Shown: positions 26,970 to 38,242, counted from the stretch's first letter. The stretch: DNA of 64,000 nucleotides from Sporosarcina ureae (GCF_002109325.1 NZ_CP015348.1:1868501-1932500); one strand, 5' to 3'. The notes: a model not told the origin generated them from the letters alone. Translations and numbers: made by a program.

Positions 26970-27277
26970 TTATCCACTCACTCTCTAAAAGTTACCCACA
27001 ATACTTATGCACATATCCACAGGTTAGTCTACATATTGTGTTCGATTATTTGTTCCCTACTACATGTGAAATTCTTTAATTAGTATACCACAACTTTGTG
27101 GATAACTTTTCAACCATTATTTGTTTTGAATAGAAAAATACTTTTCATTTCAAATATGCGAATGCTCTAACCTACTGTTCTGTAAGGCTTTAACACTTGT
27201 CACTTCAAATTTATTTACTATTTATTACACATTTTATTTTACACAATATTATGCACATTATTTTGATTTTATCCACA
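26970..27277. promoter_or_regulatory. Cluster of DnaA boxes upstream of rlmH
   Basis: Two perfect boxes (27097-27105 as TGTGGATAA, 27269-27277 as TTATCCACA) and three one-mismatch boxes (26970-26978, 26992-27000, 27013-27021) lie in a 410-base AT-rich gene-free region between htrA and rlmH. This density is high for a spot 28 kb from dnaA and suggests DnaA binding, for control of rlmH or of origin activity. Confidence 0.6.
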
Positions 27278-27291
27278 ATTGGATAACTTCA

Positions 27292-27335
27292 TAAAAAAAT
27301 CAGGCATCGTAGCGCTTTTTCGCTAGATGCCTGAT
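27292..27335 (-). terminator. Terminator of htrA
   Basis: ATCAGGCATC (27299-27308) pairs with GATGCCTGAT (27326-27335), with a second inner stem AGCG/CGCT. A seven-base T run follows on the minus strand. Confidence 0.85.
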
Positions 27336-27377
27336 GTGGACGAGAAGTTGTTCACTATGTGGACAATGTATATTCTC

Positions 27378-28622
27378 TTAGAACGTATTTCCGTCTTTCA
27401 ATACCATTTCCAAGTCCAGTTTCTTTCCATCTCGATAAACTGTAATCTTCAATGGATCACCAATTTCTTTTTTATTATACAAATACTTACGTAGACTGAC
27501 CATATCCGTCACTTTCTCTTCATCCAGCTGAACGATTGTATCATACTTCTTCACTCCGGCTTGTATTGCCGATGAATTCGGCATGACATCTGTTACGACG
27601 ACACCTTCCGTTACCTTTTCAGGTAAGTTCAATGTTTGTTGCTGTTGCTGAATAGGAATTTGTTGAAGATCAAGTAACGATACGCCCATTGTCGGTCGAT
27701 TTACTTGTCCTGTTTCTTCTAAGTGTTCGATAATCGGTAATGCAATATTGATTGGAATAGCCAGTCCGATTCCCTCTACTGTTGCCTCAGAGATTTTCAT
27801 GGAGTTAATCCCGATCAATTGACCTGCCATATTAATTAAAGCGCCACCCGAGTTCCCTGGGTTGATCGCTGCATCTGTCTGCAAGACGTCTGCTTGCCAA
27901 TCAACGTTTCCATCCTTGTTGAGATCCATTGGAATGGATCGGTCTTTACCAGAAATTACGCCAACCGTGACGGATCCCGCAAAGCCAAGTCCTAATGGAT
28001 TACCGATCGCAATAACTGATTCCCCACGTTTTAACGCATCGGAATCACCGAATTCTATTACTGTATCAACATGTTCTGCATCAATTTCGACAACCGCTAA
28101 ATCTGTCCACAGATCACTGCCAATTAACTTCCCTTCAACCTTTGTCCCGTCATCAAAACTAATTTCGAGTTGTTCGGAATTCTCTACGACGTGGTGATTG
28201 GTGACGATATATGCTTTGTCACCTTCTTTTTTATACAGCACACCAGAACCCGATCCAGCTTCTTGAGTAGACGTTGTGGAAGACCAGAAGTCTTGGACCG
28301 TCTGGATATTTGTAATACCAACGACAGCATTTGCAACGTCACCTACAACATCCGTAACTTCGCTTGAGATGTCCATTGATACTTGGGCGTGTTCCGAGTT
28401 GCTTTTGACTTCCGTTGTTTTAGACGTAGCAACATCACTAGTACTTGATGAGTCAGTTGCGTACATCATGACCGAAAATACGATGACTCCACCCAATAAG
28501 GCACCGAGTAAAGCTGGCCAAAAACTGCCTCTACGTTTTGGTTCGCGTTTCGTTTCAACCGGTGGAATAGGCTGTTGCCGTTCCATTTCTTCTCTTCCTT
28601 CTTCTCTTCTTTCATCGTCCAT
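27378..28622 (-). CDS. htrA: HtrA-like membrane serine protease with PDZ domain
   Basis: 414 residues: charged N-terminus, one membrane anchor (about 33-55), an S1C trypsin-like protease domain and a C-terminal PDZ domain (about 310-410). The triad is His in TNHHVVE, Asp in DLAVVEID and Ser in GNSGGALI. It degrades or refolds misfolded exported proteins; in Bacillus this locus (yyxA/htrC) follows walJ. ATG 28622 is preceded by AAGGAGG at 8 bases; the longer in-frame ORF to 28700 overlaps the hairpin after walJ and is rejected. Confidence 0.9.
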   Translation of the reverse strand: MDDERREEGREEMERQQPIPPVETKREPKRRGSFWPALLGALLGGVIVFSVMMYATDSSSTSDVATSKTTEVKSNSEHAQVSMDISSEVTDVVGDVANAVVGITNIQTVQDFWSSTTSTQEAGSGSGVLYKKEGDKAYIVTNHHVVENSEQLEISFDDGTKVEGKLIGSDLWTDLAVVEIDAEHVDTVIEFGDSDALKRGESVIAIGNPLGLGFAGSVTVGVISGKDRSIPMDLNKDGNVDWQADVLQTDAAINPGNSGGALINMAGQLIGINSMKISEATVEGIGLAIPINIALPIIEHLEETGQVNRPTMGVSLLDLQQIPIQQQQQTLNLPEKVTEGVVVTDVMPNSSAIQAGVKKYDTIVQLDEEKVTDMVSLRKYLYNKKEIGDPLKITVYRDGKKLDLEMVLKDGNTF

Positions 28623-28680
28623 TCGCATTTCCTCCTTATCAGAAAGTATTCCTACACGTACTGTACCCCAATGACTATCT

Positions 28681-28727
28681 GAAAATGCAAAAAGCCTCAC
28701 TAATTTAGCAAGGCTTTTCGCATTTTC
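28681..28727 (-). terminator. Hairpin after walJ
   Basis: A 17-bp stem with one mismatch (28681-28697 with 28711-28727), directly after the walJ stop codon. It probably ends most wal-operon transcripts before htrA; no long T run follows. Confidence 0.6.
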
Positions 28728-28728
28728 A

Positions 28729-29517
28729 TTAGACTAGCACGAGTTCCGTGGATTCTGATGCATCCGTATCATGCAAGTGGACAAATTCCCCTGCACGAAT
28801 GCCGCAGTCTTCAAGGGTCTGTGCTACGCTCATGCGCGCCAAGTCTTTCATATTGTTATCCAAGCTAAGATGGGCTAAATAAATATGCGCTTCTTTTTGA
28901 GCAACCACTTCACTCATTGCAACGGCTGCATCTTCATTTGATACGTGGCCCACGTCACTTAAAATACGACGCTTGATCGACCATGGGTAACGTCCCATCT
29001 GTAGCATACTGACATCGTGATTGCTTTCGAATACAAAGCTGTCAGCGCCTTGGATGTGGCCTTTCATACGATCGCTAACGTAGCCTGTGTCGGTGATGAT
29101 TGCCAGTTTACGATCGCCTTCATTGAACGTATAGAACATCGGGTCTGCTGCGTCATGGGATACAGCAAATGACTGGATATCCAGTGAACCAAATGTTTTC
29201 ACCGTTTCCATGTCGAAATGGAAACGCTGATCAACAGGAATCTCTCCTACTAGTCCGTCCATCGCCTGCCATGTTTTTGCGTTGGCATAGATGGGTGTTT
29301 TATACTTCCGGGCAAGTACACCAATTCCTTTAATATGATCACTGTGTTCATGTGTGACGAAAATGCCGTCAATATGTTTCATCGAGCGATTGATCGATCC
29401 GAGCAAACCTTCAATTTTCTTACCGCTCATGCCGGCATCTACGAGAAAAGCGTGCTCATCTGTCTCTATATATAACGAGTTGCCTGTACTGCCACTCGCC
29501 AAAATGCTAAATCGCAT
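28729..29517 (-). CDS. walJ: Metallo-beta-lactamase-fold exonuclease-like protein WalJ
   Basis: 262 residues. [18 protein letters not shown] at the N-terminus and the metal motif [11 protein letters not shown] are diagnostic for YycJ/WalJ. The enzyme is a metal-dependent nuclease-type MBL-fold protein in the wal operon, linked in other Firmicutes to coordination of cell division with replication and to mismatch-repair-like exonuclease activity. It is the last gene of the operon, 11 bases after walI. Confidence 0.93.
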   Translation of the reverse strand: MRFSILASGSTGNSLYIETDEHAFLVDAGMSGKKIEGLLGSINRSMKHIDGIFVTHEHSDHIKGIGVLARKYKTPIYANAKTWQAMDGLVGEIPVDQRFHFDMETVKTFGSLDIQSFAVSHDAADPMFYTFNEGDRKLAIITDTGYVSDRMKGHIQGADSFVFESNHDVSMLQMGRYPWSIKRRILSDVGHVSNEDAAVAMSEVVAQKEAHIYLAHLSLDNNMKDLARMSVAQTLEDCGIRAGEFVHLHDTDASESTELVLV

Positions 29518-29528
29518 GTAGAAAACTC

Positions 29529-30341
29529 CTATTCTATTTGTTCTTCTAACATATCCGATTGGAACTCGATGACTTTTCCTTCAATCGCATTGACGAAGTG
29601 CTGTTCAATAGTTCCATCCTTCAATTTTACCTGAACATTCCACGTTGGTGCAAATACTTGCGTTTCCGTGAGCTGAACAAGTGTCGAATAACCTGACTTG
29701 ACTTGCATAACAGTGGAATTTGGCTTCAATAAACTACGTGTAACAAGCGAAGAAACCGCATCATCTTGTGATAGTAAATCCTTTTTCTGATTAAAACTTG
29801 AGAACTCGTCGAGCATGCGCTGTTCGTAATGTGTAACTTTGCCATCCTTGTCCCAGTGCATGATGAGCATGGCGTTGGGACTGTAAAAGATCGTTTCATT
29901 CTTGACTTGTTGGAAGAATACAGCATTCTGGTCTTCTTTATCTATATCCCAGAGCACGTAATCTTCACCTTTGAGCACGTACTTCGCCAAGAACTCCTCA
30001 AATCCATATTCGCCTTTGTCATCGATCACCTTAACAGACTTTTTCATATGGGACAGTAACCGCGATTCTTCGACTAAGACGAACGATTGATTCGTTAATT
30101 TCTTCAAATCATCATTTGAGAATGTTACGACATGCGCAGATAGATACGATACTTCTTTTTTAGTAAATGGGATTGGTTCGTACGTAATATTTTCCAACCT
30201 CAAAGTATCTTCGACGGAAGTTTTACTGAGAACCTGCATATTTCCCACATCTAATTGCCGATCTAGATAGAGCCAATACAAGAAGACGTTCAGAATGGAA
30301 AAGACAATGATAAAAATGGTTTTAGTTCTATTCCAATCCAA
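29529..30341 (-). CDS. walI: Two-component system regulatory protein WalI (YycI)
   Basis: 270 residues with one N-terminal membrane helix ([19 protein letters not shown]) and an extracytoplasmic YycI domain. With WalH it forms a membrane complex that restrains the WalK kinase. The coding region overlaps walH by 14 bases. The start is TTG 30341 (read as Met-Asp-Trp-Asn), with GGGGGTGG upstream. Confidence 0.93.
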   Translation of the reverse strand: MDWNRTKTIFIIVFSILNVFLYWLYLDRQLDVGNMQVLSKTSVEDTLRLENITYEPIPFTKKEVSYLSAHVVTFSNDDLKKLTNQSFVLVEESRLLSHMKKSVKVIDDKGEYGFEEFLAKYVLKGEDYVLWDIDKEDQNAVFFQQVKNETIFYSPNAMLIMHWDKDGKVTHYEQRMLDEFSSFNQKKDLLSQDDAVSSLVTRSLLKPNSTVMQVKSGYSTLVQLTETQVFAPTWNVQVKLKDGTIEQHFVNAIEGKVIEFQSDMLEEQIE

Positions 30342-31659
30342 TCATGCCACCCCCTTGCGATTCTTCCGGAGCGAAGCGTAACCAGTTATCTTTAATCAGG
30401 TAATACCAGCAAGGTTCTAAAACAATCAATTCTTGCTCGACGTCTTGGATCATATAATAGCCCGGTGTGATTTCTTCAATTAAGTCAAAATCTACCTCTT
30501 GCGATTCACGCAATGCTTCCGCTACTTCCACTCCTGAAGGCAATTCGTTCTGTTTCGACTCGATTTTCAAGTCCAATTTGTAATAAGGTCGGATATATTT
30601 GAACACACGGCCATTTCCCCATGTTTCCGTAATTTCATTTGTGCCGGATTGATCGCTAAAAACAGGTAAGCCATCGACATATAGCTGGAACCGGACGTAA
30701 CGAGATATCGGATTCATATAGGCATATCGAAATTCATCCGTCCAACCACCATGCTCATTAATGAAATCTATTGTATTCAATAGCAATTCAGATGGTATCG
30801 CAATTTCCTGACTTTCTACAGCAGGCATGACATAATTCAATCTTTTAATTTCAGTGTCGATATTCAAGAATGCATGATCATCTCCATACTCTTCATGCGT
30901 TGCATCGACTTGATTACGCCGAACTGCATTATTAGATTCACTGAACAAAGCATCGCGGAATTTATTTGGATTGATTTCTTCCTGAATATACGTATTGCGC
31001 GCAATCGTCACAGGATCATTCGGTACAGCTAGAAATGGTGCATTGCCACGGTCAATTTCTGCATATTCATCAAATGATTGGCCTACATCTATTACATTAC
31101 GTAGAAAGTTTGTTTTATTCGGCAGCGTCACTTGTATCTTATAATGCAGACCACTTACCTCACTTAACAAGTGAACGACTGGCGCTTGCGTAGATTGACT
31201 CCAGTCGACCACTAGACGATTAAAGGTGGCTTCAGGGATATTGGCGTCATCAACTAGCAATACATTGTCATAGACGAGCATGGGTACTTCACCTGGAAAG
31301 TAAAGTGTCATTTGACTAGGTTGACGAAGGATTTGTGCAATCTCAAACTTATTCATTTTTTGACTTACCAATTGTAGTTCAGACAATTCCCATGAATTAA
31401 TTTCATTCAGAATGGTATCCATCTTTTCTACGTCCACAGAGCCCAATACCTGATCTTTTAAATTGGTAATCATTTTATACGGTTTAATAATCTCATCAAT
31501 CGTTTTCTTTTCGGAAATGGAAATATCAACAGTCTGCACTTGTTCCATCGGTTCATAATTCGGCGAATAATTCCAGACTGCAATAGTGAACAACACGCTC
31601 AGCGAGACGAGCAACAGTAATACAATGGATTTAATTGGTTCAATATACTTCAATCCCAC
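30328..31659 (-). CDS. walH: Two-component system activity regulator WalH (YycH)
   Basis: 443 residues with an N-terminal membrane helix (about 12-29) and a large extracytoplasmic YycH region. It interacts with WalI and WalK to lower WalK activity. GTG 31659 overlaps the walK end by 10 bases, indicating translational coupling. The length is normal for the family. Confidence 0.93.
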   Translation of the reverse strand: MGLKYIEPIKSIVLLLLVSLSVLFTIAVWNYSPNYEPMEQVQTVDISISEKKTIDEIIKPYKMITNLKDQVLGSVDVEKMDTILNEINSWELSELQLVSQKMNKFEIAQILRQPSQMTLYFPGEVPMLVYDNVLLVDDANIPEATFNRLVVDWSQSTQAPVVHLLSEVSGLHYKIQVTLPNKTNFLRNVIDVGQSFDEYAEIDRGNAPFLAVPNDPVTIARNTYIQEEINPNKFRDALFSESNNAVRRNQVDATHEEYGDDHAFLNIDTEIKRLNYVMPAVESQEIAIPSELLLNTIDFINEHGGWTDEFRYAYMNPISRYVRFQLYVDGLPVFSDQSGTNEITETWGNGRVFKYIRPYYKLDLKIESKQNELPSGVEVAEALRESQEVDFDLIEEITPGYYMIQDVEQELIVLEPCWYYLIKDNWLRFAPEESQGGGMIGLE

Positions 31660-33473
31660 TCACCATCCTCTTGTTGTTCAAATGGAAGCTTGAAGAAGAT
31701 GGTTGTCCCTTTCCCTTCTTCACTCTGCGCCCAAATCTCTCCTTTATGCGCTACAATCATTTCCTTAGCGATTGCAAGACCGAGACCGGTTCCGCCAAGT
31801 GCACGTGATCGCGCACGATCGGCACGATAAAATCGGTCAAAAATTCGATTGACATTAGATTTTGGAATACCCATTCCATCATCTGAAATCATCACTTTAA
31901 TATAATCGCCCGAGACGGTTACACCGAAGCGTACTTCGCCGCCATCTGGTGAATATTTCAAGGCATTAGAAATAATGTTGTCTAATACTTGTGTTAATTT
32001 ATCTGTATCAATCTCCACAAATAAACTACTTGAATACAGATTTCGTGTGAATCGGACATTTTGCGACTTCGAGAATTCAAAACGCTCTATAACCGCATTA
32101 AAGAATCGGTTAAATTCTACCCACTCTTTATTCAATTCGTATTCTTTACTATCCATACGTGATAGTTTCAACAAGTCATTGACGAGACGGATCATTCGCT
32201 CCGTTTCATTTTGCGTGACACGTAAGAAGTTCGGCGCAATTTCTTCGTTGCGCCAAGCACCTTCCGCTAATGCGTCCAGATAACTTCGCATGGTTGTGAG
32301 CGGTGTGCGTAATTCATGAGAAACGTTCGATACAAATTCACGACGTTCCATATCAATCTTTTCTTGCTCTGTATTGTCATGCAATACAATGATCAAGCCG
32401 TTGACGAACCCTGTTTCACGTTGCGTGACGGAGATTGTCGCACGCAAAATATACGCTTGGTCTTCTGTACTGAAGTCGAGTGGAATGGATTCTTTCATTT
32501 GAATTAATTCTTCAAATGTATATTCCTCATCAATACCTAGAATACTGGCGATTGGTCGATTAATCACAAGATCGTTCGTCACACCAAGCATTTGAAGGGC
32601 AGAGTCGTTAATCAGGCTCACCCGTCCTTTACGATCGGTTGAAATGACTCCGTCTGTCATATTCTCCAGAACAGATGCCAACTTCCGCCTTTCGCTCTCA
32701 GTGGTGGATTGCGATTCTTGCAGCTGGTTAGTTAAGTGATTAAATGCGATGGCCAGCTGACCCATCTCATCCGTTCCATACACTTTAACCTTTCGGGTGA
32801 AGTTCCCTTTCGCCATTGCCTGTGCTTGTCGCCGCATATCTGAAATAGGTCGGGTGAATGCTCTTGCAATGAAGATCCCTACTATAATCGTAATGATGAG
32901 AGAAACGGCTGCTGATCCCGCCAATATTCGATTGATTTCTTCAATTTGCTTGAAGACTGATTCGATATTGGCTTCTACATAGAGTGATCCTATAATTTCA
33001 TTGCCATTTTCAATCGGTTGGGCTAACGAAAGTACACGATTATGTGACTTGGGATCAAGCGTGATGATGTCTTTTATACTCCCTGATGTAATGGACTTAC
33101 GCACATTATCATTCGTTGAATGTTGGCCAACTTTCATCTGATTTTCGTATGCAGTTGTAGCTAAAATTCGATATTTGGAGTTGATGACACGTATTTCAAT
33201 AATATCGTCTGAAGTGAATTCGACTAACACATCTTTTAAACTTTGTTCAAGTGTGACATCGTTATCATTCCGCTTTTTTATGAGTTCTTCTTTTACACTG
33301 AACTCGACTAAATTCATCCGGTCTACAATCGAATTTGTAAAATTATCTTTTAGTGTTTGTTCCAGTTCACGAGCAAAATATAACCCAATAATCTGCATAG
33401 ACACAAGAATAAGCAAGACGTAGATCAAGACAAATTTGACTTGAATCGATCGAAAAAAACCTACCTTATGCAT
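31650..33473 (-). CDS. walK: Cell-wall sensor histidine kinase WalK
   Basis: 607 residues: two membrane helices (about 12-33 and 184-203) enclosing an extracytoplasmic Cache/PAS-like loop, then HAMP (about 204-256), PAS (about 262-365), HisKA and HATPase domains. The phospho-acceptor is His386 in VSHELRTPL; the ATP lid has DDGMGIPKSN and GGTGLGLAIAKE. It controls peptidoglycan hydrolase genes with WalR and is normally essential in low-GC Gram-positives. Confidence 0.96.
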   Translation of the reverse strand: MHKVGFFRSIQVKFVLIYVLLILVSMQIIGLYFARELEQTLKDNFTNSIVDRMNLVEFSVKEELIKKRNDNDVTLEQSLKDVLVEFTSDDIIEIRVINSKYRILATTAYENQMKVGQHSTNDNVRKSITSGSIKDIITLDPKSHNRVLSLAQPIENGNEIIGSLYVEANIESVFKQIEEINRILAGSAAVSLIITIIVGIFIARAFTRPISDMRRQAQAMAKGNFTRKVKVYGTDEMGQLAIAFNHLTNQLQESQSTTESERRKLASVLENMTDGVISTDRKGRVSLINDSALQMLGVTNDLVINRPIASILGIDEEYTFEELIQMKESIPLDFSTEDQAYILRATISVTQRETGFVNGLIIVLHDNTEQEKIDMERREFVSNVSHELRTPLTTMRSYLDALAEGAWRNEEIAPNFLRVTQNETERMIRLVNDLLKLSRMDSKEYELNKEWVEFNRFFNAVIERFEFSKSQNVRFTRNLYSSSLFVEIDTDKLTQVLDNIISNALKYSPDGGEVRFGVTVSGDYIKVMISDDGMGIPKSNVNRIFDRFYRADRARSRALGGTGLGLAIAKEMIVAHKGEIWAQSEEGKGTTIFFKLPFEQQEDGEWD

Positions 33474-33479
33474 AGTGGT

Positions 33480-34190
33480 TTACTCCTGTTCCGGGTCGCG
33501 TAAGTAATAGCCTACACCGCGTCTTGTAACAATCCAGCTTGGATGGCTTGGTGTATCTTCAATCTTTTCACGAAGGCGTCGAATCGTTACATCAACGGTT
33601 CGTACATCACCGAAGTAATCATAGCCCCATACAGTTTGTAGTAAGTGTTCACGTGTCATTACCTGACCGATATGTTTTGCCAAGTAATACAGTAATTCAA
33701 ATTCACGATGCGTTAGTTCAATTGTAGTACCACGCTTTTGAACGAAGTATGCGTCCGGTTGGATGACCAGTTGTCCTACAGTGATATCATTCGTTTCTTC
33801 TTCCTGGTCCTCTGCGATCGTTCTTGCATGACGACGCAAATTAGCCTTAACACGAGCAATTAATTCTCTTGTTCCGAACGGCTTGGTTACATAATCGTCT
33901 GCGCCTAGCTCAAGCCCTAAAACCTTATCAATTTCCGAGTCCTTTGCAGTCAGCATGATGATAGGGAAATCATGTTTTTTCCGTACTTCTCTACACACCT
34001 CCATGCCGTCGCGTTTAGGCAGCATGATATCTAGAAGCATAAGGTCTGGCTGGATTTCTTCTACGCGATTAATGGCATCTTCACCGTCATATGCACAAAA
34101 GACGTTGAAGCCCTCCTTTTTCAGATTGAATTCTATAATGTCTGCGATGGGTTTTTCATCGTCTACGATAAATATTGTTTTATTTTGCAT
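33480..34190 (-). CDS. walR: Response regulator WalR
   Basis: 236 residues: receiver domain with phospho-acceptor Asp54 (LMLLDIMLP) and an OmpR-type winged helix ending [18 protein letters not shown] 34190 ([12 protein letters not shown]) is chosen by family consensus and an AAAGG box. The longer ORF to 34241 adds an unconserved stretch. It is the first gene of walRKHIJ. In Bacillus purA lies between walR and dnaB; it is absent here. Confidence 0.96.
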   Translation of the reverse strand: MQNKTIFIVDDEKPIADIIEFNLKKEGFNVFCAYDGEDAINRVEEIQPDLMLLDIMLPKRDGMEVCREVRKKHDFPIIMLTAKDSEIDKVLGLELGADDYVTKPFGTRELIARVKANLRRHARTIAEDQEEETNDITVGQLVIQPDAYFVQKRGTTIELTHREFELLYYLAKHIGQVMTREHLLQTVWGYDYFGDVRTVDVTIRRLREKIEDTPSHPSWIVTRRGVGYYLRDPEQE

Positions 34191-34391
34191 GATTTTTTCC
34201 TTTCTAGCCATAATTGGCAATGAATTTTGGACGTTGTACACTTATACGGCACAACGAACACTTAACGATCTTTTCTATGGGTACAACCTTATTCTAAAGC
34301 TGAAATATATCATTCCATATCCTTTAACTCTATCATGATTTGTGTGAATTCGCACTTTTTCAGATAGGGGTGGCTAGCTTGGAACGATGAA

Positions 34392-34439
34392 AAAACAGCA
34401 CGCTCTTTCTACAGTCGTAGAAGAAGAGCGTGCTGTTTT
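34392..34439 (-). terminator. Terminator after dnaB
   Basis: A 16-bp perfect stem (AAAACAGCACGCTCTT at 34392-34407 with AAGAGCGTGCTGTTTT at 34424-34439), followed on the minus strand by a T run. It overlaps the dnaB stop codon and separates dnaB from walR. Confidence 0.88.
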
Positions 34440-35796
34440 ATTCGTAAGACGGAGGTGATTCATGCTGACTCCAGTCAATATTAAGAAATTTATTGTATTC
34501 CTTTGCAAATGCCAAGGTAACAGTACCAGTTGGGCCGTTACGTTGCTTGGCAATAATGATTTCAATCATGTTTTGCATTTCAGTTTCTTTGTCATAGTAG
34601 TCTTCCCGGTAGAGGAAGGAGACGATATCGGCATCTTGCTCAATACTTCCAGATTCCCGAAGATCGGACATCATAGGGCGCTTATCTTGGCGTTGCTCTA
34701 CTCCCCGTGATAGCTGAGATAGTGCGATGACTGGAATTTTCAATTCCCGCGCCAAGGCTTTCAGTGAACGGGAGATCTCAGATACTTCTTGCTGACGGTT
34801 ATCACTGCCACGTCCGCTTCCCATGATCAGCTGCAAGTAGTCGATCATGATCATACCTAGACCGTGTTCTTGTTGAAGTCGTCTGCATTTTGAACGTATT
34901 TCATTGATACGGATACCTGGGCTGTCATCAATGAAAATTCCTGCATTGGATAACGATCCCATCGCCATAGTCAGCTTGCGCCAGTCATCGGCTTCAAGAT
35001 TCCCCGTACGAAGCACTTGCGCATCTATGTTTCCTTCTGCACAGAGCATACGCATAACGAGCTGTTCCGCTCCCATCTCGAGACTAAAAATCGCAACATT
35101 TTCATCTGTCTTGGTTGCCACGTTTTGCGCCACGTTCAACGCAAACGCAGTCTTACCGACGGAAGGACGAGCCGCCACGATGATCAAGTCATTACGTTGG
35201 AAGCCTGCTGTAATCTTATCCAAGTCACGGAATCCGGTTGGAATACCCGTTACATCACCTTTACGTGTATGCAATAATTCAATATTGTCATACGTCTCTA
35301 CTAGTACATCTTTAATATGACGGAAGTCACCTGCGTTTTTTCGATTGGATACTTCCATCATTTTCTTCTCGGCTTCACCAAGTAAGGCTTCTACTTCGTC
35401 TTCCCGGGTGTAGCCATCTTCCACAATATCAGTTGCAACGCGAATCAATCTGCGCAACAAAGCTTTTTCTTCCACAATGTTTGCATAATAGACAATGTTT
35501 GCTGCAGTCGGAACCGCGTTGGCAAGCTCTGTAATATATGAAATGCCCCCGACGTCTTCGAGCTCATTTTTCACTTTGAGCTCTTCGGCGATTGTCACCA
35601 AATCGACTGGTTGACCTCTGTCGTTCAATACAAGCATGGTTTCGAAAATCTTTTTATGCGCGATCCGATAAAAGTCTTCCGGCAACAATATTTCAGATGC
35701 GGTAATCAGTGCCTGTGGCTCTAAAAATATTGCCCCAAGAACCGACTGCTCTGCTTCGTTGTTATGCGGAGGTGTGCGCTCGATCATCTGGTTCAA
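34438..35796 (-). CDS. dnaB: Replicative DNA helicase (DnaB; Bacillus DnaC)
   Basis: 452 residues. N-terminal DnaB helical domain begins RTPPHNNEAEQSVLGAIFLEP; the RecA-like motor has Walker A ARPSVGKTAFALN and Walker B MIMIDYLQLI, followed by RQQEVSEISRSLK. It unwinds DNA ahead of the fork. Located 16 bases after rplI on the same strand, as in Bacillus. No intein. Confidence 0.97.
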   Translation of the reverse strand: MNQMIERTPPHNNEAEQSVLGAIFLEPQALITASEILLPEDFYRIAHKKIFETMLVLNDRGQPVDLVTIAEELKVKNELEDVGGISYITELANAVPTAANIVYYANIVEEKALLRRLIRVATDIVEDGYTREDEVEALLGEAEKKMMEVSNRKNAGDFRHIKDVLVETYDNIELLHTRKGDVTGIPTGFRDLDKITAGFQRNDLIIVAARPSVGKTAFALNVAQNVATKTDENVAIFSLEMGAEQLVMRMLCAEGNIDAQVLRTGNLEADDWRKLTMAMGSLSNAGIFIDDSPGIRINEIRSKCRRLQQEHGLGMIMIDYLQLIMGSGRGSDNRQQEVSEISRSLKALARELKIPVIALSQLSRGVEQRQDKRPMMSDLRESGSIEQDADIVSFLYREDYYDKETEMQNMIEIIIAKQRNGPTGTVTLAFAKEYNKFLNIDWSQHESPPSYE

Positions 35797-35811
35797 GCTA
35801 TTATCTCCTTA

Positions 35812-36261
35812 TCATTCTTCTGTAACATGCACTTTAAGTGTAGCTGTTACATCAGGGTGCAATTTGATCGGAACATTTGTAAAGCCAAGTGCACGGATTG
35901 GCTCAGGTAATTCCATCTTACGGCGGTCAACTTTAATTTTGTTTTGCTTTTCCAACGCTTGTCCAATTTGTTTGGACGTAATAGAACCAAATAGACGACC
36001 GTCTTCGCCAGTTTTTGCCTGTAGCTCTACAGTCAGCTTTTCAACTTGCTCTTTTAATTCTTTAGCTTCTGCCAACTCTGCAGCTGCATCTTTCTTCTGA
36101 CGTTCCTTCTGGCCTTGCAACTTACTTAAATTACCTGGCGTTGCTTCAACCGCTACATTATTTTTCAATAAAAAGTTTTGTGCGTAGCCTGTTGAAACCT
36201 CTTTCACTTCACCTTTTTTACCTTTTCCTTTAACGTCCTTCAAAAAAATAACTTTCATCAT
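35812..36261 (-). CDS. rplI: 50S ribosomal protein L9
   Basis: 149 residues. [20 protein letters not shown] with [10 protein letters not shown] is the L9 N-terminal signature, joined by a long helix to the C-terminal domain. Two adjacent ATGs (36261, 36258) are possible; GAGAGGGG precedes both, and the family usually starts at the second. The gdpP stop codon overlaps the start, so translation is coupled. Confidence 0.97.
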   Translation of the reverse strand: MMKVIFLKDVKGKGKKGEVKEVSTGYAQNFLLKNNVAVEATPGNLSKLQGQKERQKKDAAAELAEAKELKEQVEKLTVELQAKTGEDGRLFGSITSKQIGQALEKQNKIKVDRRKMELPEPIRALGFTNVPIKLHPDVTATLKVHVTEE

Positions 36262-38231
36262 TCATTTCCCCTCTCTACGTATTGATCTAGTGTATTCTTT
36301 AACAGAATTATGGCTTCATCTATTGTCTCTACACCTAATTGGCAGGCCGCGTTTGTTAAGTGACCGCCACCACCCATGTCTTCCATTATGACTTGAACAT
36401 TCAACTCACCTAATGAGCGGGCACTGATACCAATTTTCCCGTCATCACGCTTCGCGACAACAAAGGATGCTGAGATGCCTTGCATCGTTAGGAGTATATC
36501 TGCCGTTTGAGCAATCAATACGGAACTATGCACAACGTCCTCTTGCCCTTTCGCAATCGCAATATCTCCATTCCCTGCAAATTCAACAGTCTCAATCAGT
36601 TTTGAACGTTCAATATATGTCGTGATATCTTCTTTCAGTAGACGTTGCACTAGTATCGTGTCTGCGCCATGCGTTCGCAAATAGGAAGCAGCTTCGAATG
36701 TCCTAGCACCTGTTCTAAGTGTGAAGCTTTTCGTATCCACCACAATCCCTGCAAGCATGGCAGTGGATTCCAGCATCGTCAATTTTTCATTTTTCGGCTG
36801 ATACTCGAGCAATTCAGTCACAAGTTCTGCCGTAGAAGACGCGTACGGCTCCATATAGACGAGCACAGTATTATTGATAAACTCTTCACCGCGTCGATGA
36901 TGGTCGATCAATACGACTTTCTGCGCCTTCTCCAGTACACGTTCTTCAATAACCATGCTTGGCTTATGCGTATCGACTATAACGACTAACGAACGCTCTG
37001 TCATCAATTCCAATGCTTCTTCAGGCATTAACATATGATCATATAGTTCTTCATCTTGCTGTACCTCATCCATCAGACGACTGACGCTAGCATCGAGCTG
37101 GTCAAAATTAACAACAACATATCCTTCTACACCGTTCATACGCGCCATCTTACGTACACCAATCGATGCACCAATGGCATCCATGTCCGGCATTTTATGA
37201 CCCATAACAAAGACGCGGTCACTATCCTGGATTAAATCACGTAAAGCATGTGAGATAACGCGTGCACGCACACGCGTACGTTTTTCTACTGGGTTTGTTT
37301 TACCCCCATAGAATTTCAATTTTCCGTCATGGTGCTTAATTGCTACTTGGTCTCCGCCACGTCCTAGAACCAAGTCAAGACTCGACTGTGCCAGCTCACC
37401 AAGCTCTGTAAGCGACGTTGTTCCTGTACCTACCCCAATACTCATCGTAAGAGGTACGCTATGTTTAGACGTGTTCTCACGAATCGTATCAAGCAATGCA
37501 AACTTGGTTCTTTCTAATTGTTCAAGCGTCCCTTCGTTAAACACTGCTAAAAAGCGTTCAGATGATATTCGTTTAACAAATACTCCATACTCATCCGCCC
37601 ATTGGTTAACTAAAGACGTAACAAGGGAATTCATCTGGCTTCGTGTTTGATCATCCATCGTCTGAGATAGTTCATCATAGTTATCAACCAATAGAATTCC
37701 AATTGTCGTTCTATCAGCATAATAAAGGGATTGAATCTTCACGCGCTCCGTTACGTCAAATAGATAGAGTAACTTTTCTTCGGGCTTAAAGTACACACGA
37801 TATGAGCGATCATTTAATACGATAACGTCTTGCTCACTGTCTTCTTTAATTACTTGACGGAATGATTCGTTCATCTCGTAAAGTTGTGATCCAATCCAAG
37901 TTTTGTCTGGATAGATAGAGTTTATAAATGGGTTGACCCATTCAATTAATTGCTTATCATTGAGCAAGATAATCCCAATGGGTAATTCCAGTAACGCTTC
38001 TTCCCCTACCTTTTTCATTCGATAGGATAGGGTCTCTATATACTTCTCGGTTTCCAGATAGCTATCATTCTCTACTTTCCAGGCAACTCCAAGTGCGAGC
38101 GCATAGGCGAGCGCAAAAAATAGGCCAACCCAAAAGTTCAATAGCATCAGGAGTACAGAACCTACTCCCCCAAGCAGTGATAAGATGGCTAGTGGGATCC
38201 GTATCGCTCGTTTTTTATAAAATATATTCAC
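36258..38231 (-). CDS. gdpP: Cyclic-di-AMP phosphodiesterase GdpP
   Basis: 657 residues: two N-terminal membrane helices (about 12-50), a PAS-like domain (about 75-165), a degenerate GGDEF domain (about 170-300) and DHH/DHHA1 domains (about 335-645). The DHH motifs [10 protein letters not shown] and DHHRRG and the closing [10 protein letters not shown] are intact. It cleaves c-di-AMP to pApA and so affects potassium balance, wall stress and beta-lactam tolerance. It sits between yybS and rplI. Confidence 0.95.
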   Translation of the reverse strand: MNIFYKKRAIRIPLAILSLLGGVGSVLLMLLNFWVGLFFALAYALALGVAWKVENDSYLETEKYIETLSYRMKKVGEEALLELPIGIILLNDKQLIEWVNPFINSIYPDKTWIGSQLYEMNESFRQVIKEDSEQDVIVLNDRSYRVYFKPEEKLLYLFDVTERVKIQSLYYADRTTIGILLVDNYDELSQTMDDQTRSQMNSLVTSLVNQWADEYGVFVKRISSERFLAVFNEGTLEQLERTKFALLDTIRENTSKHSVPLTMSIGVGTGTTSLTELGELAQSSLDLVLGRGGDQVAIKHHDGKLKFYGGKTNPVEKRTRVRARVISHALRDLIQDSDRVFVMGHKMPDMDAIGASIGVRKMARMNGVEGYVVVNFDQLDASVSRLMDEVQQDEELYDHMLMPEEALELMTERSLVVIVDTHKPSMVIEERVLEKAQKVVLIDHHRRGEEFINNTVLVYMEPYASSTAELVTELLEYQPKNEKLTMLESTAMLAGIVVDTKSFTLRTGARTFEAASYLRTHGADTILVQRLLKEDITTYIERSKLIETVEFAGNGDIAIAKGQEDVVHSSVLIAQTADILLTMQGISASFVVAKRDDGKIGISARSLGELNVQVIMEDMGGGGHLTNAACQLGVETIDEAIILLKNTLDQYVERGNE

Positions 38232-38242
38232 TGTCTCATCTC

